In this document: positions 1 to 6,111 of the stretch, one piece after another
Layout of the letters: each line of letters starts with the position of its first letter
How positions within the stretch are numbered: position 1 is the stretch's first letter
NCBI GenBank assembly: GCA_964580565.1
Contig: CAZOLN010000030.1
Span: forward strand, 1-22,634
Reading direction: 5' to 3'
DNA length: 22,634 nt
DNA from: DUEL01 sp964580565
GTDB lineage: Bacteria; Chloroflexota; Anaerolineae; B4-G1; DUEL01
Made by a program: the position numbers and the translations under genes
The notes under the pieces: generated by a model
The model's database searches: none
What the model saw: only the letters and a program-made list of their open reading frames with translations
Told to the model about the DNA's origin: nothing

Positions 1-333
1 GCCGAGACCGGCCACATCCCCACCGAGGCGGCCGGCATGAACTACTACGCGATGTGGGTCCTGAAGGAGGCGCTGGAGCTCTCTGGCCAGTTGCATCCGG
101 ATGACCCGTTGAACCCGGACAACTTGCGGGACGCCTTCCTCCAGTTGGACCTCACCTCCGGCCCGGCGGTGGAGACCTACCCCGGCGATCACATCACCTT
201 CACCGAGACCGGGGACAATCCCTACGCCGTGGCGACCATCATGCAGGTCATCAACGGCGAGCCGAAGGTCGTCTGGCCGTTCGACGCCGCGGAGGCGGAG
301 TTCGTCTTCCCGCGGCCGGACGCCAAGTACTAG
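1..333 (+). CDS. ABC transporter substrate-binding protein (liv type), C-terminal fragment
   Basis: An open frame runs from the first base of the window to a TAG at 331-333, giving about 110 residues of the C-terminus; the start lies upstream of the window. Seen: an aromatic-rich stretch (NYYAMWVLKEALE) followed by a block ending in VWPFDAAEAEFVFPRP. This resembles the end of periplasmic-binding-fold type I proteins of the branched-chain amino acid (LivJ/K) family, where a 'potentially from the cytoplasm predicted as pressed' tail with a V-W-P segment is common. The strongest support is context: livH, livM, livG and livF follow directly. It should bind the imported solute outside the membrane and deliver it to LivHM. 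The ligand cannot be read from this fragment, and in this family it ranges from leucine-type amino acids to amides, urea and aromatic acids. Confidence 0.8.
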   Translation, partial: AETGHIPTEAAGMNYYAMWVLKEALELSGQLHPDDPLNPDNLRDAFLQLDLTSGPAVETYPGDHITFTETGDNPYAVATIMQVINGEPKVVWPFDAAEAEFVFPRPDAKY

Positions 334-420
334 ACCTCCGGTCCGCATCGGAGGGAGGTCCGGGTGTGCACCTGCCCGGCCGCCCTCGACCGCCTTCCCG
401 CGCGCGGGGCGGTCGGGCGG
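333..420 (+). promoter_or_regulatory. Two strong hairpins directly after the substrate-binding gene
   Basis: The inverted pair 333-339 / 354-360 (GACCTCC with GGAGGTC) starts inside the stop codon, and an inner pair 342-345 / 349-352 closes a 3-nt loop. A second GC-rich hairpin pairs 380-394 with 408-420, interrupted only by a 2-nt bulge. Neither is followed by a T-run, so they are not textbook intrinsic terminators. In known liv operons a hairpin after the binding-protein gene keeps that message abundant and lowers read-through into the permease genes; that role here is inference. Confidence 0.4.
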
Positions 421-444
421 GTGCCCCATCGGATCGGGTAGGGA

Positions 445-531
445 ACCACGGGGACACGAACCGCGGAGAGACAGAGAACACAGAGATTCTCATAGAGGTT
501 AAAGACTCCGTGTCCTCTGTGTCTCTGTGGT
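445..531 (+). repeat. CACAGAG-type palindromic intergenic repeat, copy 1 (5' end duplicated)
   Basis: The right arm (505-531) is built of CTCTGTGT-like words ending CTGTGGT; the left arm has the complementary GACACAGAG-like words. The core matching the other three copies is 460-531 (72 nt). It is preceded by an extra partial left arm beginning ACCACGG at 445. Its folded form would be an imperfect hairpin of about 26 bp. It sits between the substrate-binding gene and livH. Confidence 0.85.
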
Positions 532-565
532 GGGAACAGACACGTAGCATCGGATGGGAGGAACG

Positions 566-1426
566 GTGGATACCGTTGTCCAGAGTCTTCTGAACGGCGC
601 GTTGATGGGGTGCGTCTACGCCCTCATCACGTTGGGCCTGTCTCTCATCTTCGGCGTGATGAACGTGGTCAACTTCGCCCACGGCGACTTCGTGATGCTC
701 TCGATGTACTTCGCCTTCTTCATCGGCTCGATGTGGGGGGTGGACGCGGTCTTCACGCCGGTCGTCACTTTCCCACTCCTGTTCATCGTCGGAGTGGTAG
801 CCTATTACCTCATTATCGACGGAACGCTGCGGCAGAAGTACGTGACGCAGATCGCGGTCACGGTGGGGTTGATGACGTTCCTGCGGGCCATCACCCAGTT
901 GATGTGGAAGGCCCAGCCCAGGGCGCTTCCCTATTCCCTCATCCAGGGGAGCATCCACATCGCCGGGTACAACATCATGCTCTCCCGGCTGATCTCCGCC
1001 GTGGTCAGCATCCTCGCCATCGGGGGCGTCTCCCTCTTCCTGAGCAAGACCTGGCCGGGTCGGGCCATCCGGGCGGCCTCCGACGACCTGGACGCCGCCT
1101 CGTTGGTGGGGGTGAACTACCGGTGGACCTACGCCCTCGCCTTCGGGCTGGGCTCGGCGCTGACGGCCATCGCAGGTGGGTTGTTGATGACGTTCCAGCA
1201 GGTCGATCCGACGATGGGCGTCCGCTTCGGGCTCCTGAGTTGGTGCGTGCTGGCCCTGGCCGGCCTGGGCTCGATCCCCGGCCTCCTGATCTCCGGGATC
1301 ATCGTCGGCGCCGCTGAGTCCCTCTCGATGACGCTGTGGGATCCCCGGGCGCGGTCGCTCATCGTGTATCTCATCTTCATCCTCGTGTTGTGGGTTCGTC
1401 CTCGAGGGCTCTTCGGGAGGAAATAG
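566..1426 (+). CDS. livH: Branched-chain amino acid-type ABC transporter permease LivH
   Basis: Integral inner-membrane permease, 286 residues with about eight hydrophobic segments. It pairs with LivM to form the translocation channel of an importer. The N-terminus, after a GTG start, reads MDTVVQSLLNGALMGCVYAL, which is the classic LivH opening. The conserved block VNFAHGDFVML follows at about residues 33-43, and the protein ends in the typical VRPRGLFGRK. I chose GTG 566 over the in-frame ATG at 554 because GGGAGG at 556-561 is correctly spaced (4 nt) for 566 and would lie inside the longer version. Its stop TAG overlaps the livM start by one base, so the two are translationally coupled. 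Substrate specificity is set by the binding protein and is not visible here. Confidence 0.93.
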   Translation: MDTVVQSLLNGALMGCVYALITLGLSLIFGVMNVVNFAHGDFVMLSMYFAFFIGSMWGVDAVFTPVVTFPLLFIVGVVAYYLIIDGTLRQKYVTQIAVTVGLMTFLRAITQLMWKAQPRALPYSLIQGSIHIAGYNIMLSRLISAVVSILAIGGVSLFLSKTWPGRAIRAASDDLDAASLVGVNYRWTYALAFGLGSALTAIAGGLLMTFQQVDPTMGVRFGLLSWCVLALAGLGSIPGLLISGIIVGAAESLSMTLWDPRARSLIVYLIFILVLWVRPRGLFGRK

Positions 1427-2448
1427 TGAAGATCAGATCGACGACCTTCAACCGGGTTCTGTTGGGCGTGGTGTTGGCCGTCGCCCTCGTCGTCCCCCTC
1501 TTGATCCGGACCAACCAGTACAACCTCGTCCTGGTCACGACGGTGCTCCTGTACGGCGTGCTGGCGACGGCGTGGAACATCATCGGCGGGATGGCCGGTC
1601 AGTTGGACCTGGCGGCCTTCGCCTACCTGGGACTGGGTGCGTTCACCTCCGGCACGCTCCTCATCCGATGGAACGTCTCCCCCTGGATCGGGATGATCCT
1701 TGGCGGACTGGTCGCCACCGGCTTCGCCGTTCTGGTCGGCTTCCCCCTGTTCCGCTTCAAGGTCCGAGAGGTGTGGTACGCGCTGACCTCCTCGGCCCTG
1801 GTCGAGGTCCTCAAAGTGGCCTTCGTGATGTGGGAGGACGTGGGCGGTCCGGTGGAGCGGTACCTCCCCTACTACTCCTTCTCCCTCTACCACATGCGCT
1901 TCGGCACCTACATTCCGTATTACTACATCATGCTCGCCATCCTGGTGATCGCCCTCGTCGTCAACTACCGGATCGGCCGCTCGAAACTGGGCTTCTACCT
2001 GCGGGCGTTGGGGGAGGATGAGGACGCCGCAGAGATCCTCGGGGTGGACGCCCGGGCGTGCAAACTGAAGGCGCTGATGATCTACGCCTTCTTGGTCGGC
2101 GCTACGGGTGCGGTCTACGCCTGTATGTACGGATTCATCCACCCCAACTTCTTCAGCGGCGCAAGGAGCACGGAGGTGGCGATCCTGGGGATCGTCGGCG
2201 GGATGGGGATCACGTACGGGCCGCTTCTGGCGGCGGTGATCCTGGTGAGCGCGCGGGAGTTCCTGCGGGCCAGCCTCGGCGGCCAGATGGAGAGCCTGTA
2301 TCTGGTCATCTACTCCGTCGTCCTGATCCTCATCGCGCTCTTCCGGCCCCAAGGGATCGCGGTTATGTTCCGGGACGCCTACAGGAAACTCCTTTCGTGG
2401 ATAACAGGGGATGAACATGTCCTCGAAGCCAATACTCCAGGTATCTAA
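1426..2448 (+). CDS. livM: Branched-chain amino acid-type ABC transporter permease LivM
   Basis: Second membrane permease of the importer, 340 residues, with about nine to ten hydrophobic segments. The first begins at about residue 12 (VLLGVVLAVALVVPLLI). The diagnostic LivM block NIIGGMAGQLDLAAFAYLGLGA lies near residues 48-69, and the EILGVDARACKLKAL cytoplasmic loop near residue 204 is the expected contact with the ATPases. The start is GTG 1426, sharing a base with the livH stop (TAGTG) and preceded by GGGAGG at 1415-1420. An in-frame ATG at 1336 would add 30 residues lying wholly inside livH and without membrane-protein character, so I rejected it. The 3' end overlaps livG by 32 nt. Confidence 0.93.
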   Translation: MKIRSTTFNRVLLGVVLAVALVVPLLIRTNQYNLVLVTTVLLYGVLATAWNIIGGMAGQLDLAAFAYLGLGAFTSGTLLIRWNVSPWIGMILGGLVATGFAVLVGFPLFRFKVREVWYALTSSALVEVLKVAFVMWEDVGGPVERYLPYYSFSLYHMRFGTYIPYYYIMLAILVIALVVNYRIGRSKLGFYLRALGEDEDAAEILGVDARACKLKALMIYAFLVGATGAVYACMYGFIHPNFFSGARSTEVAILGIVGGMGITYGPLLAAVILVSAREFLRASLGGQMESLYLVIYSVVLILIALFRPQGIAVMFRDAYRKLLSWITGDEHVLEANTPGI

Positions 2449-3148
2449 CCTGACCAAGCGGTTCGGCAACCTCGTCGCCGTCAACAACGTGAGCCTCCAG
2501 ATCGACGGAGGGGAGATCGTCGGCCTGATCGGCCCCAACGGGGCGGGGAAGACCACCTTCTTCAACACGATCACCGGCCTCTACACGCCGGACGAGGGGC
2601 GGGTGTTCTTCAAGGGGGAGGACATCACCGGCGCGCCGCCCCACAAGATCTGCAAGTTGGGGATGTCCCGCACCTTCCAGGTGACCAAGGCGTTCACCGA
2701 GATGACGGTCGAGGAGACGGTGCGGGTGGGGGCCTACAACCGGCACGGCGAGGACGACGTGGCGGAGAAGGTGGACGAGGTCATCGCTTTCTGCGGGCTG
2801 GAGGAGATCCGGCACCAGAAGTGCGGGGACCTGGGGCTGGCCCCCCTGCGGCGGGTAGAACTGGCCCGGGCGATGGCGACGGAGCCAGACCTGCTGCTGT
2901 TGGACGAGGCCGGGGCCGGCCTGACGGCGGCGGAACTGGCCGAACTGATGGAGATCCTCCGCCGGTTGAACAGAGAGCAGGGTGTCACCCTCTGCGTGGT
3001 GGAGCACGTGATGCAGATGGTGATGGGCCTGTGCGAGCGGATCTTCGTCCTGGACGCCGGGGAGTTGATCGCCGAGGGAACACCTGAGGAGATCAGCAAC
3101 AATCCCCGGGTCATCGAAGCCTACTTGGGAGAGAGGGCCATCCGATGA
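2417..3148 (+). CDS. livG: ABC transporter ATP-binding protein LivG, with degenerate signature motif
   Basis: Cytoplasmic ATPase of the importer, 243 residues. Visible motifs are Walker A GPNGAGKTT (39-47), Q-loop SRTFQ (about 84-88), Walker B LLLLD with catalytic E (159-164) and an H-loop histidine in VVEHV. The ABC signature, normally LSYGQ or LSGGQ just before RRLEIARAL, reads DLGLAPLRRVELARA (138-152), so the Ser-Gly-Gly-Gln core is missing. The family has clades with such changes, and the partner LivF carries an intact signature, so one canonical ATP site could remain. I favour ATG 2417 over ATG 2411 because AGGGGA at 2406-2411 spaces properly only for 2417. The ATGA overlap at 3145-3148 couples it to livF. 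Confidence 0.9.
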   Translation: MSSKPILQVSNLTKRFGNLVAVNNVSLQIDGGEIVGLIGPNGAGKTTFFNTITGLYTPDEGRVFFKGEDITGAPPHKICKLGMSRTFQVTKAFTEMTVEETVRVGAYNRHGEDDVAEKVDEVIAFCGLEEIRHQKCGDLGLAPLRRVELARAMATEPDLLLLDEAGAGLTAAELAELMEILRRLNREQGVTLCVVEHVMQMVMGLCERIFVLDAGELIAEGTPEEISNNPRVIEAYLGERAIR

Positions 3149-3855
3149 GCGAGATACTGCGGGTGGAAGGACTGCACGCGGGCTACGGCAAGGTCCCCGT
3201 CCTCCGGGACGTCTCGTTCCACGTCGACGAGGGGGAGGTGGTCGCCATCATCGGCCCCAACGGAGCGGGAAAGACGACGCTTTTGAGGACCATCTCCGGT
3301 CTGATCCGCCCCACTGCGGGGAAGATCATATTCAACGGCCAGGAGATCGAGGGGTGGCCTCCCCATCGGGTGACCCAGGAAGGGATCGCCCACGTTCCGG
3401 AGGGAGGACGCCTCTTCCCCAACATGAGCGTCCGAGAGAACCTGTTGATGGGGGCTTACGGGAACCGGGAGGCCCTCCGGACCGGGGTGCTGGAGGAGGT
3501 CTACGAGATGTTCCCGGTGCTCCAGGAGCGGCGACGCCAGATGGCGAGGACCCTCAGCGGTGGCGAGAAGCAGATGCTGGCCATCGGCCGTGGGCTGGCC
3601 TCGCGGCCCCGGTTCCTGATGCTGGATGAGCCGTCGCTGGGGCTGGCCCCGAAACTGGTGGACGGGATCTACGAGCGGTTGCAGGCGCTCCGGGGACGGG
3701 GGCTCACCGTGCTTCTGGTGGAGCAGAACATCCACTACGCCCTGGAACTGGCCGATCGGGGGTACGTGCTGGAGAACGGGCGGATCGTGATGGAAGGGAC
3801 GGGCGAGGAACTGGCCCGCAGCGAGCATATCAAGAAGCATTACCTGGGGCTGTGA
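3145..3855 (+). CDS. livF: ABC transporter ATP-binding protein LivF
   Basis: Second ATPase of the importer, 236 residues, the usual LivF length. Motifs are Walker A GPNGAGKTT (37-45), the LivF-typical VPEGGRLFPNMSVRENL block, signature LSGGE (137-141), Walker B MLDEPSLGLAP (D161, E162) and the H-loop region LLVEQN. All catalytic motifs are canonical, unlike LivG. The start ATG overlaps the livG stop by four bases (ATGA). A 12-nt spacer then leads to the aminotransferase gene, so the two are probably cotranscribed. That hints that the imported solute, or a product made from it, carries an amino group; this last point is inference. Confidence 0.93.
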   Translation: MSEILRVEGLHAGYGKVPVLRDVSFHVDEGEVVAIIGPNGAGKTTLLRTISGLIRPTAGKIIFNGQEIEGWPPHRVTQEGIAHVPEGGRLFPNMSVRENLLMGAYGNREALRTGVLEEVYEMFPVLQERRRQMARTLSGGEKQMLAIGRGLASRPRFLMLDEPSLGLAPKLVDGIYERLQALRGRGLTVLLVEQNIHYALELADRGYVLENGRIVMEGTGEELARSEHIKKHYLGL

Positions 3856-3867
3856 GGTGAGGAAAGG

Positions 3868-4919
3868 ATGTCTGCATCGCTGATCCGACTGACCCGGGGG
3901 GTTCCCCCCGCCGAGAGTTTCCCCGTGGAACAGATCAAGGCGTGCGCCGAGGCGGTGCTGGACGGCGACGCGGCGCGGGTGCTCCAGTACGGGAAGTCCC
4001 GTGGCTATCCCCCGCTGCGGGAGATCCTCTCGCAGGAGACGGGCGTGGCGCCGGAGCGGATCATCGTCGGTCAGGGGTCGCTTCAGTTGCAGGACCTGAT
4101 CGCGCGGATGCTGGTGCGGCCCGGCGACGTGGTCTACGTGGAGGAGCCGACCTACGACCGTACCTTGACCCTCCTGCGGCGGGCGGGGGCCCACGTGATC
4201 GGCTTTCCCCTCGCCGCAGACGGCCCGGACGTGGAGGCGATGGAGGACCGGCTGAAGAAGGGAGAGAGGCCGGTCCTCTTCTACGTAATCCCCGACTTCC
4301 AGAACCCCAGTGGGACGGTGATGGCCCGCCCGAAGCGGGAGCGGATCGCTCAACTGTCCCGGGAGTACGGGTTTTGGATTATGGAGGACGTGCCCTACCG
4401 GAAACTTCGTTACCGGGGGGAGGACCTGCCGACGCTGTGGGACCTGGCCCCTGAGCGGGTGATCCAACTTTCCTCTTACAGCAAACTGATCAGCCCTGGG
4501 CTCCGCGTCGGCTACGCCATCGCGCCGGAGGCCCTGGCGGACAACTTGGCGAAGATGGCGGAGGATACCTACATCAACGCCAGTTATCTCAACCAGGCCA
4601 TCGTCGCCGAGTTCATCCGACGGGGCTGGCTGGAGGAGCAACTGGCCCGGCTCAAGGACCTCTACTTGCCCCGTCTGGACGCGACGATGGAGGCGCTGGA
4701 CGCCCATATGGGGGACCTGGCGACGTGGCATCGGGTCGACGGCGGGTTCTTCCTGGGGATCACGCTCAACCGCCACGTCCGCGCCGACGATCTGCTGGAG
4801 GCGGCGAGGGAGGCGAACTTGGTGCTGACCGACGGGCGGGGGTTCTTCGCGGGCGACGGCGGCGACGGCTTCGTCCGGCTTCCGTTCTGCTCCCTCACAC
4901 CGGAGGAGATCCACGAGGG
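3868..4919 (+). CDS. PLP-dependent aminotransferase (fold type I, 2-aminoadipate/MocR-like), cut by the assembly gap
   Basis: 350 residues are visible from ATG 3868 (preceded by GAGG and GGAAAGG) up to the N-run. The family length is about 390-400, so roughly 40-50 C-terminal residues are lost in the gap. The PLP lysine is K206 in SSYSKLISPGLRVGYAI. The cofactor-binding motif PDFQNPSG and the EEPTYD block are present, as in class I/II aminotransferases of the LysN/2-aminoadipate and MocR C-terminal-domain type, but no GntR DNA-binding domain precedes it. It moves an amino group between an amino acid and a 2-oxo acid in the cytoplasm; the substrate cannot be told. Location right behind livF suggests it processes what the transporter imports. 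Any reading frame through the N-run is meaningless because the true gap size is unknown. Confidence 0.88.
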
Positions 4920-5019
4920 NNNNNNNNNNNNNNNNNNNNNNNNNNNNNNNNNNNNNNNNNNNNNNNNNNNNNNNNNNNNNNNNNNNNNNNNNNNNNNNNN
5001 NNNNNNNNNNNNNNNNNNN
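4920..5019. other. Assembly gap (100 N)
   Basis: Exactly 100 N, the usual placeholder for a scaffold join of unknown length. It removes the 3' end of the aminotransferase gene and an unknown amount of spacer or genes before pyrB. The right flank (5020-5027) begins with GGTGATTG, the same octamer word that fills the pyrB/Mo-subunit spacer, so a repeat array probably broke the assembly. Confidence 0.97.
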
Positions 5020-5048
5020 GGTGATTGTACCTCGAACCTTGAACGCTA
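5020..5048 (+). repeat. Remnant of short-period repeat at gap edge
   Basis: GGTGATTG at 5020-5027 equals a unit of the octamer array at 5997-6100. It is followed by the related words CCTCGAAC and CTTGAAC, which look like a further word family of the same kind. Only the edge of the array is visible; the rest is in the N-run. Confidence 0.45.
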
Positions 5049-5061
5049 ACGGAGGTGGTCA

Positions 5062-5994
5062 ATGGTCGATTTGAAAGGCAAGGACATCCTGCACGGTGCG
5101 CAGTTTACCCGCGAGGAGATCGAGCATATAATGGAAGTGGCGGAGCAGTTCCGCGGGCGGCTGGAGGAGGAGCGGTCGTTGGACCTGATGAAGGGGTACG
5201 TGATGGGGACCCTGTTCTTCGAGCCCAGTACGCGGACCCGCCTCTCCTTCGAAACGGCGATGCACCGGCTGGGTGGGGCAGTGGTGGGGTTCGCCTCGGC
5301 CGCTGGTACCTCGGTCGCCAAGGGGGAGAGCCTCGCCGACACGGTCCGCACGGTGGATCAGTACGTGGACCTCATCGTCATCCGCCATCCCCAGATCGGC
5401 TCGGCGCAGATCGCGGCCGACGCGGCGGAATCGCCGGTGATCAACGGCGGCGACGGCGCAGGTCAGCACCCCACGCAGGCCCTCCTCGACCTGTTCACCA
5501 TCCGCTCCGAGAAGGGTCGCGTGGACGGCCTCACCATCGTCCTCTGCGGCGATCTGAAGTACGGCCGAACCGTGCACGCGGGCGTGGAACTGTACAAGCA
5601 CTACAACTGCCGGCTGGTCTTCGTCTCCCCTGAGGCGCTGCGGATGCCCCCGGAGATCACCGACCGGCTGCGGGAGCAGGGTGTGCGGGTGGAGGAGACG
5701 ACCGACCTGGAGGCTGCCCTTGCCGAGGCCGACGTGCTCTATATGACCCGCATCCAGAAGGAACGGTTCGACGATCCGGCGGAGTACGAGCGGCTGAAAG
5801 GGAGTTACATCCTGACCCGCGAGATGGTCGAGCGGATCCGCCCCGACGTGACGGTCCTGCATCCTCTGCCTCGCGTGAACGAGATCACCACCGACGTAGA
5901 TACCCTCCCCAACGCCGCCTACTTCCGCCAGGTGCGCAACGGGGTGTACGTGCGGATGGCGTTGATCGCGCTGGTGATGGGAGTCGCCGGGTAA
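5062..5994 (+). CDS. pyrB: Aspartate carbamoyltransferase catalytic chain
   Basis: 310 residues, the normal size for the catalytic subunit. Carbamoyl-phosphate site STRTR (56-60) within FFEPSTRTRLSFETA, the loop lysine K87 in SVAKGES, HPTQ (136-139), GDLKYGRTVH, TRIQKER and LHPLPR (266-271) are all present and E. coli-like. It joins carbamoyl phosphate and L-aspartate to carbamoylaspartate, the committed step of pyrimidine synthesis. The 'SVAKGES' and 'MTRIQKER' signatures argue against the YgeW/oxamate-type carbamoyltransferases that occur in purine-catabolic clusters. The start ATG follows GGAGG with a short spacer. No regulatory chain (pyrI) or other pyr gene lies nearby within the window, so its placement between an importer/aminotransferase and molybdenum hydroxylases is odd. 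Confidence 0.93.
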   Translation: MVDLKGKDILHGAQFTREEIEHIMEVAEQFRGRLEEERSLDLMKGYVMGTLFFEPSTRTRLSFETAMHRLGGAVVGFASAAGTSVAKGESLADTVRTVDQYVDLIVIRHPQIGSAQIAADAAESPVINGGDGAGQHPTQALLDLFTIRSEKGRVDGLTIVLCGDLKYGRTVHAGVELYKHYNCRLVFVSPEALRMPPEITDRLREQGVRVEETTDLEAALAEADVLYMTRIQKERFDDPAEYERLKGSYILTREMVERIRPDVTVLHPLPRVNEITTDVDTLPNAAYFRQVRNGVYVRMALIALVMGVAG

Positions 5995-5996
5995 CC

Positions 5997-6100
5997 CAGT
6001 CGCCAGGTCACCAAGTCACCGAGTCACCAAGTAGCCAGGTGTTGGGTGACCAGGTGATGGGGTGACTGGGCGACCGGGTGATAGAGTGGTTGGGTGATTG
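5997..6100 (+). repeat. Array of 13 consecutive octamers with a polarity switch
   Basis: The spacer between pyrB and the first Mo-subunit gene divides exactly into 13 units of 8 nt. Units 1-5 resemble AAGTCACC; units 6-13 resemble GGTGACTG, close to its reverse complement. The array can therefore fold back on itself with the turn near 6037-6045. It ends immediately before the GGAGG ribosome site (6101-6105) of the next gene. Tandem short words of this kind recall the heptamer STRR repeats known in cyanobacteria. Confidence 0.9.
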
Positions 6101-6111
6101 GGAGGCAGGTT

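Noticed and set aside
366..593. Small protein-coding gene between the binding protein and livH
   Set aside because: It translates the hairpins and palindromic repeat (peptides like TENTEI and DSVSSVSLWW) and runs into the livH start.
5062..5994. YgeW-like or ornithine carbamoyltransferase in a purine-catabolic cluster
   Set aside because: SVAKGES, TRIQKER and the rest of the sequence follow aspartate carbamoyltransferase, not the other branches.
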